Notes: a model not told the origin generated them from the letters alone. Shown: positions 36,522 through 45,870, numbered from the stretch's first letter. The stretch is DNA of 64,000 nucleotides from Phytomonospora sp040655735 (GCF_040655735.1 NZ_JBFAKK010000003.1:496001-560000); one strand, 5' to 3'. Made by a program: numbers and translations.

Positions 36522-39043
36522 CGCCACTCGCCCCGGACGCGCAGGGCCCGCTCCAGTTCGTCGCGGCCCTCGGTGACCAGTCGCCGCAGGTGCGCCGGGC
36601 TGCCGGTGTCGGCGAGCCAGGCGTCCATGGTCTCGACCGTGGCGCGCTCGGCGGGCAGGAAGGGCGTGGTGTGCCCCAGTTCCGAGGCCCGCTCGTTCTG
36701 CCCGGCGGCGGCCAGTTCCGCGATCAGGTCGAGGTGCCGGCGCACGTACGGGCGCAGCACGTCGACGTCGTCGGCGCGCCAGAAGCCGGCGAGCGTCGCC
36801 CGCTGGAGCCTGTTGGGCGCCTCCAGCGGCGCGATCGCCGACCAGGCGACCGCCTTGTCGACCGCGTCGGGCAGCGCCGCCCGCGCGGTCACCGCGCTGT
36901 CGCGGCCGGAGGTTGTGTCGTCGCGGGCCAGTTCGGCGTCGATGACGGCCGAGTCGGCCGCTCCCGCCGCCGCGAGTCCCTGGATCAGGGTCCAGCGCAG
37001 CCCGGAGTCGACGGTGATCCCCGGGGGGACGCCGTCGCCGTCCAGCCAGCCCCGGATGCGGGCGATGTCCTCGGCGCCGCGCGCGTTGGCCGCGTAGGTC
37101 TTCACCCACGTCAGCCGCGCGCCGCCGCCCTCGGGTGCGGTCTCGATCGCGCGGAGGGCTCCGGCGGCCAGCAGCTCACGCGCCCGCGCCTGCTCCGGCT
37201 CGGGGGTGTACCAGTTCTGCGCCAGCCGCACGAAACGGCCCATGATCGACAGGATGCCGTCGTGCGACTCGCCGGGGAGCCGCTCGGCGACCAGCCGCAG
37301 GAAGTCCGTCGCGGGCATCAGCCCGTCACGCAGCATGTTCCACGCGGTGCTCCAGCACAGCGCGCGCGGCAGCGGCTCGGTGAACGCGTTCATGTGCGCC
37401 GACACCGTCGCCAGCGACCGGTCGTCGAGGTGCGTCTTGGTGTAGGTGAGGTCGTCGTCGTTGAGCAGCAGCACGTCGGGCTGCCGCTCGCCGGTCAGCT
37501 CGGGCACCTCCGTGCGCTCTCCCGACACGTCCAGTTCGACGCGGCGGCGCCGTTTCAGTTCGCCGCCGTCGAGGTCGTAGAGGCCGATCGCCATCCGGTG
37601 CGTGCGCAGCGTCGGGCCCGCCTCGGGCGCGGTCTGCACGACGGCGAAGGACGTGTAGGCGCCGTCCTCGCCGAGCGCGAACCGCGGCGCGAGGGTGTTC
37701 ACCTCGACCGTGCCGAGCCAGCGCGCCGACCACTCGCCGAGGTCGCGGCCGGAGGACTGCTCCAGCGCGTCGCGCAGGTCGGCGAAGCCGGCGACGTCCC
37801 ACTGGTGCTTCGCGAAGTACTCGCGCAGCCCGGCGAGGAAGCCGTCGAGGCCGACGTAGGCGACGAGCTGCTTGAGGACGCTCGCGCCTTTGCTGTAGGT
37901 GATCGCGTCGTAGTTGGCGCGGCCGGCGGCCACGTCGGGGATGTCGGCGCGGATCGGGTGGGTGGTCGACAGCTGGTCCTGCCGCGTCGCGCTGTTCTTG
38001 CCGCCGACCTGGAAGGTCGTCCACGCGTCGCCGAAGCGCGTCGCCTCGGCCGTCGCCCAGTACCCGGCCCACGTCGCGAAGGACTCCTTGAGCCACAGCT
38101 CGTCCCACCAGCGCATGGTCACCAGGTCGCCGAACCACATGTGGGCCATCTCGTGGTACATCACGTAGGCCCGGAACTCCCGCTCGGCATCGGTGACCTG
38201 CGAGCGGAAGACGAAGTACTCCTCGGCGAAGGTGACCGCGCCGAAGTGCTCGGTGGCGCCGGAGTTGTACTCGGCGGCGGCGACCTGGTCGTACTTCGGC
38301 AGCGGATAGCGCACCCCGAAGTTGTCGTTGAAGTGGGACAGGCCGGCCTTGGTGAGTGCGAACAGCTCCTCGGCGTCGAGGTGCCCGGCCATCGAGGCCC
38401 GGCAGTACAGGCCCAGGTCGATGCCGTCGTGCTCGTCGCGGACCTCGTGGTACGGACCGGCGCACAGCGAGGTGATGTACGTGCTCATGCGCGGCGCCTC
38501 CTCGAAGGCCACCACGTGCGCGTCTCCCTCGGCGGTGTCGGCGGCAACGGGCATGTTCGAGATGACGCGCCAGTGCGCCGGCGCCTTGACCGTCAGCGTG
38601 AAGGTCGCCTTCAGGTCGGGCTGGTCGAAGCAGGCGTACATCAGCTGCGCGCCGTTGGACTCGAAGTGCGTGTAGAGGTAGACCTCTCCGTCGACGGGGT
38701 CCACGAGACGGTGCAGGCCCTGGCCGTCACGCGAGTAGCGGACGCGCGCGTCGATCACGAGATGGTTGACCGCCGCGAGCCCCGGCAGGCGCAGTCCGGC
38801 CGTGGGGGAGTACTCCGACACGTCCACGGGCCGTCCGTTGAGGACGGCGGAGGCGATCGCCTCGGCGCTGAGCTCGACGAAGGTCTCCGCGCCCGGTTCG
38901 GTGCAGGAGAAGCGCAGCTCGGTCCGCGAGGCGAACAGCTCGTCACCGACGGTCAGGTCGAGGTCGACGTCGTAGGAGTCGACCGCGAGCAGGCGGGCGC
39001 GCTCGGCGGCCTCGTCGCGGGTGAGGTTGTGCACGTGTGCCAC
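36518..39043 (-). CDS. pepN: aminopeptidase N paralogue with altered GAMEN motif
   Basis: An 841-residue M1 aminopeptidase, GTG start with GGAG 6 bases upstream. Zinc motif HEMAH at residues 297-301 with distal Glu in LKESFATW; the four-domain length and the ERAP1-like C-terminal helical domain are intact. The exopeptidase motif, normally GAMEN, reads GATEH at residues 262-266: the amine-binding Glu is kept while Met and Asn are replaced. Expected to be cytosolic, trimming N-terminal residues from peptides. Its downstream end overlaps the methyltransferase gene. A second, more canonical PepN is encoded next upstream. Confidence 0.88.
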   Translation of the reverse strand: MAHVHNLTRDEAAERARLLAVDSYDVDLDLTVGDELFASRTELRFSCTEPGAETFVELSAEAIASAVLNGRPVDVSEYSPTAGLRLPGLAAVNHLVIDARVRYSRDGQGLHRLVDPVDGEVYLYTHFESNGAQLMYACFDQPDLKATFTLTVKAPAHWRVISNMPVAADTAEGDAHVVAFEEAPRMSTYITSLCAGPYHEVRDEHDGIDLGLYCRASMAGHLDAEELFALTKAGLSHFNDNFGVRYPLPKYDQVAAAEYNSGATEHFGAVTFAEEYFVFRSQVTDAEREFRAYVMYHEMAHMWFGDLVTMRWWDELWLKESFATWAGYWATAEATRFGDAWTTFQVGGKNSATRQDQLSTTHPIRADIPDVAAGRANYDAITYSKGASVLKQLVAYVGLDGFLAGLREYFAKHQWDVAGFADLRDALEQSSGRDLGEWSARWLGTVEVNTLAPRFALGEDGAYTSFAVVQTAPEAGPTLRTHRMAIGLYDLDGGELKRRRRVELDVSGERTEVPELTGERQPDVLLLNDDDLTYTKTHLDDRSLATVSAHMNAFTEPLPRALCWSTAWNMLRDGLMPATDFLRLVAERLPGESHDGILSIMGRFVRLAQNWYTPEPEQARARELLAAGALRAIETAPEGGGARLTWVKTYAANARGAEDIARIRGWLDGDGVPPGITVDSGLRWTLIQGLAAAGAADSAVIDAELARDDTTSGRDSAVTARAALPDAVDKAVAWSAIAPLEAPNRLQRATLAGFWRADDVDVLRPYVRRHLDLIAELAAAGQNERASELGHTTPFLPAERATVETMDAWLADTGSPAHLRRLVTEGRDELERALRVRGEWR

Positions 39044-39151
39044 TGCTGCTCCGAGGGGTCGGTGGTCGGTGTCGGTCCGGCTTTGCGAAGGACTTTACGC
39101 ACCGGCCGGGCCGGCGCGGGCGGCCTCGCGGGGATGAGGTGCCGAGCATGA

Positions 39152-39185
39152 CGAAGGGGCGCCGACCCAGGTCGGCGCCCCTTCG
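39152..39185 (-). terminator. terminator downstream of pepN
   Basis: Perfect 15-bp stem CGAAGGGGCGCCGAC / GTCGGCGCCCCTTCG with a 4-base loop, 7 bases past the stop of the second pepN gene. It separates the two pepN genes into different transcription units. Confidence 0.75.
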
Positions 39186-39192
39186 CTTCGTG

Positions 39193-41823
39193 CTATCCGG
39201 TCACCGCGTCACGAGCACGGGCCCGCAGGGCGCGGGCGATGTCGTCGCGGCCCTCGGCGATGAAACGGCGCATCGCGTCGGGGCGGTCGCCCTCGCTGAG
39301 CCACGCGTCGACCAGGGTCAGCGTCTTCTCGTCGACGTAGAGGCGCGGGAAGCCCATGGAGGCGTACTCCATGGCCACCGTCGTGTTGCGCATCTCCCAC
39401 ACCACCGGCACCGACGCGAGGAACTTCACCACGTAGTCGGCGGTCAGCTCCAGCTGGTCGGGGTGCCAGAAGCCCAGCTGCATGGACCGCTGCGCCCAGT
39501 TGGCCAGCTCCGAGTCGGTGGTCAGCCGCTCCCAGACGGCCGCCTTCGACTCGGCGTCGGGCAGGGACGCGCCCGCGATCGTGGCCTTGCGCTGGCCGTC
39601 GGCGGTGTTGTCGCGCTCCAGCTCGGCGTCGATCTCGGCGCGCCCGACGGCCCCTTTGCCGGCCAGCGCGATGATCAGGTGCCAGCGCAGGTCGGTGTCC
39701 ACGGACAGCCCCGCCGGCACGCCCTCGCCCGCGAGCCAACCGCGCAGCATGGCCAGGTCGGCCTCGTCGCGGGCCAGGTCGGCGAAGGCCTTCGTCCACT
39801 GAAGGTGGAAGCCGCTGCCGGGCTCGGCGGCCGACATCGCGTCCTTGGCCGCCTTGGCCGCCAGCGCGCGCAGCTCCGGAGCGTGCTCGGGCGTGGCGAA
39901 CAGCGAGATCGCCGTGCCGACCTGACGCAGGATCGCCGTGACGATGTTGATGTCGCGCTCGGCGGGCAGGCCGCTGGCGACCAGCCGCACGAAGTCGCTC
40001 GCGGCCATCTCGGCGTCGCGGACCATGTCGAAGGCCGCGGTCCACACCAGCGCGCGCGACAGCGAGGACTCGAAGGCCGCGACGTGGTCGACGACCGTGG
40101 CCAGCGAACGCTCGTCGAGGCGGATCTTGGCGTAGGTGAGGTCCTCGTCGTTGAGGAGCAGCACGTCGGGCTGACGCACACCGGCCAGCCCCGGGATCTC
40201 GGTGAGCTCACCGGCCACGTCGAGTTCGATCCGGTCGCGCTTGACGAGCTTGCCGTCGACGAGGTCGTAGAGGCCCACGCCGATGCGGTGCGTGCGCAGC
40301 GTCGGATAGTCGGCCGGAGCCTCCTGGCGGACCGCGACGGACGTGTAGTTCCCGTCGCCGTCGACCGAGACCTCCGGGCGCAGCGTGTTGACCTGCATGG
40401 TCTCCAGCCACTGCGCGGCCCACTCGCGAAGCTCGCGGCCCGAGGCCGACTCCAGCGACGACAGCAGGTCACCGAAGGTCGCGTTGCCCCACTGGTGCTT
40501 GCCGAAGTAGTCGCGAAGACCCGCCAGGAACGGCTCGATGCCCACGTAGGCCACCAGCTGCTTGAGGATGCTGGCGCCCTTGGCGTAGGTGATGCCGTCG
40601 AAGTTGGCCGCGACGGCCTCTAGGTCGGGCATGTCGGTGTAGACCGGGTGCGTCGAGGACAGCTGGTCCTGGCGGTAACCCCAGGTCTTGCGCAGCGACA
40701 GGAAGGTCGTCCACGCCTCGCTGTACTTGGTCGCCTCGACGTTGGCCCAGTGCGCGGCCCAGTCCGCGAAGGACTCGTTCAGCCACAGGTCGTCCCACCA
40801 GCGCATGGTGACCAGGTCGCCGAACCACATGTGCGCCATCTCGTGCAGGATGACGTTCGCGCGCTGCTCCAGCTCGAAGTCGGTGACCTGCGAACGGAAC
40901 AGGTAGCTCGCCTCGGCGATCGTCACGCAGCCGTAGTTCTCCATCGCGCCCATGTTGTACTCGGGTGCGAAGACCTGGTCGTACTTCGGCAGCGGGTAGC
41001 GCACCCCGAAGTTGGCGTGGAAGTGGTCGAAACCCTGGCGGGTGATCTCGAACACGCCCTCGGCGTCGAGGTACTGCTTCATCGACTCACGGCAGTACAG
41101 GCCGTAGACGATCCCGTCGTGCTCGGTGGTCACCTCGTGGTACGGACCGGCGCACAGCGCGTACAGGTACGTGCTCATGCGCGGGGCCTTCTCGAAGTGC
41201 ACCACCTTCGCCTTGGGCAGAGTAAATCCGCCGCTCGGTCGCCCGGAAGCACTCTGGGAGCCGCTTGCGCTCCGTTCCGCTCTTCCCTCGCCGGCGGAAG
41301 CCCTCTCCAGCGGCTCCTCCGAGGCGACCGGCATGTTCGAGATCGCGCGCCAGTGCTCGGGAACCGTCACGCGCAGCGTGAACTCCGCCTTCAGGTCCGG
41401 CTGGTCGAAGCAGGCGAACATGCGCTGCGCGTCGGCCACCTCGAACTGCGAGTACAGGTACACCTCACCGTCGACACCGTCGACCATGCGGTGCAGGCCC
41501 TGCCCGGCGGTGCTGTAGGCGCAGTCGGCCTCGATGACGAGAGTGTTGTCGGCGGCCAGACCAGTGAGGGTCAGCCCCGCCTCGGGCGTGTAGCCCGCGG
41601 TGTCGACCGGCTCCCCGTTGAGGGTCGCCGAACGGATGTTCTCCGCGGCGAGCTCGATCTCGGTGCTCGCACCGGGCTCGGAGCAACCGAACTCGACGGT
41701 CGTGAGCGAGACGAAGGTCTTGTCGCCGACGGTCAGGTCGAGGGCCACGTCATAGGAGGCCACCTCTAGAAGGCGGGCCCGCTCGGCGGCGTCGGTCTGT
41801 TTGAGAATGCGGGTCCCCGCCAC
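39193..41823 (-). CDS. pepN: aminopeptidase N (canonical paralogue with low-complexity insertion)
   Basis: An 876-residue M1 aminopeptidase. GTG at 41823 (MAGTRILKQT) is chosen because GAGGGAG lies 8 bases upstream; a longer ORF begins 15 codons earlier. GAMEN is intact at residues 292-296, HEMAH at 327-331, distal Glu in LNESFADW. From memory it corresponds to M. tuberculosis pepN Rv2467. Residues ~168-203 are a Ser/Ala/Gly/Arg-rich insertion (AERSASGSQSASGRPSGG) of ~31 residues absent from the neighbouring paralogue. Cytosolic peptide turnover, working downstream of the Clp protease encoded later in the window. Confidence 0.95.
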   Translation of the reverse strand: MAGTRILKQTDAAERARLLEVASYDVALDLTVGDKTFVSLTTVEFGCSEPGASTEIELAAENIRSATLNGEPVDTAGYTPEAGLTLTGLAADNTLVIEADCAYSTAGQGLHRMVDGVDGEVYLYSQFEVADAQRMFACFDQPDLKAEFTLRVTVPEHWRAISNMPVASEEPLERASAGEGRAERSASGSQSASGRPSGGFTLPKAKVVHFEKAPRMSTYLYALCAGPYHEVTTEHDGIVYGLYCRESMKQYLDAEGVFEITRQGFDHFHANFGVRYPLPKYDQVFAPEYNMGAMENYGCVTIAEASYLFRSQVTDFELEQRANVILHEMAHMWFGDLVTMRWWDDLWLNESFADWAAHWANVEATKYSEAWTTFLSLRKTWGYRQDQLSSTHPVYTDMPDLEAVAANFDGITYAKGASILKQLVAYVGIEPFLAGLRDYFGKHQWGNATFGDLLSSLESASGRELREWAAQWLETMQVNTLRPEVSVDGDGNYTSVAVRQEAPADYPTLRTHRIGVGLYDLVDGKLVKRDRIELDVAGELTEIPGLAGVRQPDVLLLNDEDLTYAKIRLDERSLATVVDHVAAFESSLSRALVWTAAFDMVRDAEMAASDFVRLVASGLPAERDINIVTAILRQVGTAISLFATPEHAPELRALAAKAAKDAMSAAEPGSGFHLQWTKAFADLARDEADLAMLRGWLAGEGVPAGLSVDTDLRWHLIIALAGKGAVGRAEIDAELERDNTADGQRKATIAGASLPDAESKAAVWERLTTDSELANWAQRSMQLGFWHPDQLELTADYVVKFLASVPVVWEMRNTTVAMEYASMGFPRLYVDEKTLTLVDAWLSEGDRPDAMRRFIAEGRDDIARALRARARDAVTG

Positions 41824-41969
41824 GTTGCGACTCCCTCGTGAGGTTGATGGTCCCCGCGAGTCTGACACGATCGCTCACTGTGCGGACACCGGCCGCCGGG
41901 TGTGTGGTGGATCGAGTGCGCAGAGGCACCGAGGTGAGCCTCGCTCGCTCTCATCGCTACCCTCACCGG

Positions 41970-43181
41970 GTGAGCAGAGCAGCGCACCCGATCAAGAACG
42001 CCTGGCTGTCGACCACTGGTGACACCGGCGCCAAGAACTACGACGAGTTCGCCGACGACGCCGAAATCACTGACATCATCACCGCCAATCCGGCCTCCGC
42101 GCTCGCGGTCGAAATGCCGCACCTGACACCCGAGGCGCTCGCCGCCGGGCTGTCCTTCGAGCAGAGCCTCCCGCAGGCAGCCGAGCGCCTCGCGGCGCTT
42201 CAGGCCGCCGGCCGCTACACCGGCCACGACGACGTCGTCGTGGTCTACCGCATCTCCGGCGGCGCCGGAGAGCAGCCCGCCTACGGCGTGTGGTGCCTGG
42301 TCGACACCGACCAGATCTCCACCACCGCCGACGAACCGGGCCTGGTCATCCGCAACGAGGACGTCTTCATCGAGAAGGTCCGCCAGCGGGCCGCGCTCAC
42401 CGCCGAGCTCGGACACCTCTTGTCCCCGGTCCTGCTGATGCAGACCGGATCCGGCGAGAAGCTGCACGCGGCGCTCGCCGAGCTGTCGGCGACCCTCGGC
42501 GATCCCGCCGCCGTCGACGTCGATCCGGCCGGCCGGCGCCACGAGATCTGGCCGGTCACCGGCCCGGCGGCCGACGCGCTCCTGGACCTGGCCACCGGCG
42601 GGGACCTCATCGTCGCCGACGGCAACCACCGCAGCCTCGCCGCGCAGATCGGTGAGCTGCCGCGCTTCCTCGCGGTCGTCACGACACCGGAGTCGGTGGC
42701 GATCCAGCCCTACCACCGTCTGATCGCGAAGCTTCCCGTCTCGCTCGACGACCTCTTCGCCGCCCTGCACGGCGCGGGTGTCGACGTGGTCGAGGTCGAG
42801 GGACCGGCGGCGGTTCCGGCGGTCGGTGATCCGGTGCGGTTGTACGCCGGCGGTCGCCATTTCGATGTGACTCTCCCCACCGGCGACGGCAGCGTCGTCG
42901 ACCAGCTCGACCACGCGCTGGTCGAGCGGCTGTTCCTGCGCGGCGCCCTCGATCTCGACCCGGGCGACAAGCGAGTCACGTACGTGGGCGGCGACTACCC
43001 GCCCTCGTGGCTGGTGGGCGAGGTGGACGCCGGCCGCGCCGACGTCGCCGTGCTGATCGCGCCGGTCACCGTCGAAGACTTCATCGCGGTCAACCTCGAC
43101 CGCCTGAAGATGCCCCGCAAGAGCACCTGGTTCACCCCGAAGGCCCGCGCCGGGCTCGTCCTGGCCCAACTGGAGAACTGA
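41970..43181 (+). CDS. DUF1015 family protein
   Basis: A 403-residue protein of the DUF1015 (HTP reductase-like) family: NAWLSTTGDTGAKNYDEFADDAEI, VVYRISGGAGEQPAYGVWCLVD, NEDVFIEKVRQRAALTAEL, and the strongly conserved IVADGNHRSLAAQ and PYHRLIAKLP. No catalytic role is established for the actinobacterial members. GTG at 41970 is used; another GTG at 41934 has a better GAGG box and would add 12 residues. Divergent from pepN and followed by rpiB after 6 bases, so it is probably co-transcribed with rpiB. Confidence 0.82.
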   Translation: MSRAAHPIKNAWLSTTGDTGAKNYDEFADDAEITDIITANPASALAVEMPHLTPEALAAGLSFEQSLPQAAERLAALQAAGRYTGHDDVVVVYRISGGAGEQPAYGVWCLVDTDQISTTADEPGLVIRNEDVFIEKVRQRAALTAELGHLLSPVLLMQTGSGEKLHAALAELSATLGDPAAVDVDPAGRRHEIWPVTGPAADALLDLATGGDLIVADGNHRSLAAQIGELPRFLAVVTTPESVAIQPYHRLIAKLPVSLDDLFAALHGAGVDVVEVEGPAAVPAVGDPVRLYAGGRHFDVTLPTGDGSVVDQLDHALVERLFLRGALDLDPGDKRVTYVGGDYPPSWLVGEVDAGRADVAVLIAPVTVEDFIAVNLDRLKMPRKSTWFTPKARAGLVLAQLEN

Positions 43182-43187
43182 TTCGAC

Positions 43188-43658
43188 ATGCGCGTCTACC
43201 TCGGCTCCGACCACGCCGGATACGAATTCAAGGAGCACCTCGCCAAGCACCTGCGCGAAAGCGGCCACGATGTGGTCGACGTCGGCCCGCACGCGTATGA
43301 CGCCGAGGACGACTACCCGCCGTTCTGCCTGGCCACGGCCGCGAAGGTCGTCGCCGACCCGGGCAGCCTCGGTGTGGTGATCGGCGGGTCCGGCAACGGC
43401 GAGCAGATCGCGGCGAACAAGGTCGCGGGCACTCGGGCCGCGCTGGCCTGGAGCGAGGAGACGGCGCGCCTGGCGCGTCAGCACAATGACGCCAACATCG
43501 TCTCGATCGGCGCCCGCATGCACGGCGCCGACGAGGCGGTGGCCATCGTGGAGGCCTTCCTCGCCACGGACTTCAGCGGCGAGGCGCGGCATTCCCGGCG
43601 GATCGGGCAACTGGGCGAGTACGAACGGACCCGGGAGCTTCCGGCACTGCCCGGCTAA
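43188..43658 (+). CDS. rpiB: ribose-5-phosphate isomerase B
   Basis: A 156-residue enzyme of the RpiB/LacAB fold: YLGSDHAGYEFKEHL at the start, the phosphate-binding region GGSGNGEQIAANKV, and HNDANIVSIGARMHG. Instead of the Cys used in E. coli RpiB the active-site loop carries Glu (GNGEQ), the arrangement described for the M. tuberculosis enzyme (Rv2465c). Interconverts ribose-5-P and ribulose-5-P in the pentose phosphate pathway. No rpiA is seen here. It lies 6 bases downstream of the DUF1015 gene and 42 bases upstream of a membrane protein gene. Confidence 0.95.
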   Translation: MRVYLGSDHAGYEFKEHLAKHLRESGHDVVDVGPHAYDAEDDYPPFCLATAAKVVADPGSLGVVIGGSGNGEQIAANKVAGTRAALAWSEETARLARQHNDANIVSIGARMHGADEAVAIVEAFLATDFSGEARHSRRIGQLGEYERTRELPALPG

Positions 43659-43700
43659 CCTGGAACCAGCGGCCGAGCACGATCGACCGGAGGGGTGGAT

Positions 43701-44363
43701 ATGAGCCAGGGTCGGAGACAGGGTTCAGGCGATTGGGAACCGACTCGACGTCTGCCACATCCTCCGCAGGACCCGCACGAGACGGCGCGCACCCGGAGAC
43801 TGCATCCGATGCGCGAGGAGACCCGCACCGAGCCCATCCCGCGCACGCCCCAGGCGCCGCGGGAGAGCCCGGTCAGCGGGCCGCCGGTCTCCCCGGCGGG
43901 TCCCACCATGCGCGGCCGCGCGACGGTCCCGCCGCAGCGTGCGGCGCACACCGCGCCGCACGCCGAGTACGAGACGCTCACCGACCTTCCGCACCGCGAG
44001 AAGGTGGCGTGGTTCGGCCCGGACAGCCGCCTCGGCGGTTCGCGCCGTGGGCTTGAGCTGTCGATCGCGGCGGGCCTGTTCACCTTCGTCGCGTGGGGGA
44101 TCTGGGCCTTCGACAACAAGGCCGGCTCCTTCGTGACGCACCTGGTGTTCTTCCTCTTCGTGGTCCTGGTGGCCGTGGGCGTGTTCTGCGCGGCCCGCAT
44201 CGCCGGGTACTACCTGTACTCGCGCGTGCTGCGCCGGCGTCGCGGAAGCGCGCGCCTGTCGCACCTGCTGACGGCCGCCTTCCTGGTGCTGGCCGGTATC
44301 GGTTACCTCAAGGACGTCACGGCGATCGCCGAGGGACTGGATTGGATACAGGGGCTCATGTGA
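43701..44363 (+). CDS. membrane protein with proline-rich cytoplasmic N-terminus
   Basis: A 220-residue protein; ATG at 43701 is chosen because GGAGGGG ends 5 bases upstream, whereas an in-frame GTG 6 bases earlier has no room for a site. Residues 1-95 are disordered, Pro/Arg/Thr-rich (GPPVSPAGPTM). Three hydrophobic segments follow at ~115-137, 142-168 and 190-207, the second ending in a basic stretch RVLRRRRGSARL. No family recognised. It may be part of the DUF1015-rpiB unit. Confidence 0.65.
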   Translation: MSQGRRQGSGDWEPTRRLPHPPQDPHETARTRRLHPMREETRTEPIPRTPQAPRESPVSGPPVSPAGPTMRGRATVPPQRAAHTAPHAEYETLTDLPHREKVAWFGPDSRLGGSRRGLELSIAAGLFTFVAWGIWAFDNKAGSFVTHLVFFLFVVLVAVGVFCAARIAGYYLYSRVLRRRRGSARLSHLLTAAFLVLAGIGYLKDVTAIAEGLDWIQGLM

Positions 44364-44485
44364 CCCCTGTGGCGGCCGGGGGCCGTTATCAGTGGTCCAA
44401 CACACGAAACTTTGTCGGCGTCTGATACAACGAAACCTCCCCTGGGACCGTCTCTATTACGGACCCCTTTACAGGAGGAACGACG

Positions 44486-45358
44486 TTGTCTACCCCCACA
44501 CAGACGCTCGGCATGACCAAAGAGCAGCGCGAGGACTTTGAGCGCGACGGCTTCATCATGCTCAAGGGCGCCCTGAACGCCGAAGAAGTGGCGACGTACG
44601 CCGCGGGCATCGACCGCGTCTACGAAGAAGAGAAGGCCGCCGGTCAGCTGAGCCCGCAGGGCTCCATGCACAAGCTCTCGGCTGTGACCAGCTGCCCCGA
44701 ACTCGCACCGCTGCTCAACCACCCCAAGACCTTCCCGATGGTCTGGTCGATGATCGGCTGGAACGTCCACGTCTACCACTCGCACCTGGACAAGCACCCG
44801 CCCATCCCGGGCCGGCGTCCCCCGCGGTTCGAGTGGCACCAGGACGGCGGCCGCCAGAACCGCGAGCTGGAGACCGACCCGCGTCCGCGCCTGTCGGTCA
44901 AGCTGGCCTACTGGCTCTCCGACGTCTCGGAGCCCGGTCGCGGCAACCTGAAGGTCATTCCCGGCAGCCACAAGGCGAACTGGATCGACGGTCCGCCCAA
45001 GCGGGACATGGAGTGGCCCGACCCGCCCGGAGCGATCGAGGTGACCGCCGACGCCGGTGACGTCATCTTCTTCGACCGCCGGATCTGGCACGCGCGTTCG
45101 GACAACTACTCGGACGTGACCCGAAAGGTCGTGTTCTTCGGGTACACCCCGCGCTGGATCACCGTCCGCGACGAGGTCAAGGACCTGCCGAACCAGCCGT
45201 GGTGGAACGACCTCGACCCGGTTCAGCAGCAGCTCCTCGACGGCATCAGCGACAACGGCGACCACCACTGGGGCCACTGGCCGAAGGACGTGCCGCTGTA
45301 CAACTGGCTGGCCGAGCGCGACCTGTTCGACGCGGACAACCCGCCGCTCAAAGCCTGA
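44486..45358 (+). CDS. phytanoyl-CoA dioxygenase (PhyH) family Fe(II)/2-oxoglutarate oxygenase
   Basis: A 290-residue enzyme starting with a rare TTG at 44486 (AGGAGGAA 5 bases upstream decides it). TKEQREDFERDGFIMLKG at the N-terminus; the iron-binding HxD is in FEWHQDGG; the distal His in RRIWHARSDN, followed ~12 residues later by the 2-oxoglutarate-binding Arg region RKVVFFGYTPRW; the beta-core carries GNLKVIPGSHK. Family members hydroxylate lipids, ectoine or secondary metabolites. Substrate unknown. The stop overlaps the ATG of the following phosphoribosyltransferase gene (TGATG). Confidence 0.88.
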   Translation: MSTPTQTLGMTKEQREDFERDGFIMLKGALNAEEVATYAAGIDRVYEEEKAAGQLSPQGSMHKLSAVTSCPELAPLLNHPKTFPMVWSMIGWNVHVYHSHLDKHPPIPGRRPPRFEWHQDGGRQNRELETDPRPRLSVKLAYWLSDVSEPGRGNLKVIPGSHKANWIDGPPKRDMEWPDPPGAIEVTADAGDVIFFDRRIWHARSDNYSDVTRKVVFFGYTPRWITVRDEVKDLPNQPWWNDLDPVQQQLLDGISDNGDHHWGHWPKDVPLYNWLAERDLFDADNPPLKA

Positions 45359-45870
45359 TGGCCAATCTGGCTTCGCGCATTCACGCGCGTTCGCACCTGA
45401 CCGGTAGCTTCACGCTCCGGTCAGGTGCCACGTCGACGGAGTACTTCGACAAGTACCTCTTCGAGTCCGACCCGAAGCTGCTCGACGAGATCGCCGCGAC
45501 GCTCGCGCCGCTGGTGCCCTCCGACATCGACGCCCTGGCCGGACTCGAACTCGGCGGCATCCCGATCGCGGTGGCGCTGTCGATGCGGACCGGTCTGCCG
45601 ATGCGTTTCGTGCGCAAGGAGGCCAAGCCGTACGGCACGTGCCGGCTGGCCGAGGGCGGCCGGATCGACGCGATGCGGCTGCTCATCGTGGAGGACGTGG
45701 TGAGCACGGGCGGGGCGATCCTCGACGCGGTCCGCGAACTGCGCGCGGGCGGGGCCAAGGTCACTACGGCGTTGTGCGTGATCGACCGCGAGACCGGCGG
45801 TCTGGAGAACCTTGCGGGTGAGAGCGTGCGGTTGCGCGCGCTGTACCGCATGTCCGAACTGCTGGGTTAG
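45358..45870 (+). CDS. orotate phosphoribosyltransferase-like protein
   Basis: A 170-residue PRTase starting at the ATG that shares a base with the dioxygenase stop. It has GSFTLRSGATSTEYFDKY, GLELGGIPIAVALS, RKEAKPYGT and the PRPP-binding motif RLLIVEDVVSTGGAI. This is the pattern of PyrE-like enzymes, but pyrE is normally with pyrimidine genes and such stand-alone copies can serve nucleoside or antibiotic pathways. It lacks an attached OMP decarboxylase. The translational coupling to an oxygenase suggests a shared biosynthetic role, which is inference. Confidence 0.8.
   Translation: MANLASRIHARSHLTGSFTLRSGATSTEYFDKYLFESDPKLLDEIAATLAPLVPSDIDALAGLELGGIPIAVALSMRTGLPMRFVRKEAKPYGTCRLAEGGRIDAMRLLIVEDVVSTGGAILDAVRELRAGGAKVTTALCVIDRETGGLENLAGESVRLRALYRMSELLG

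Noticed and set aside
36143..39151. 1002-residue plus-strand ORF over the first pepN gene
   Set aside because: Antisense shadow: the minus strand has the M1 aminopeptidase with zinc motif.
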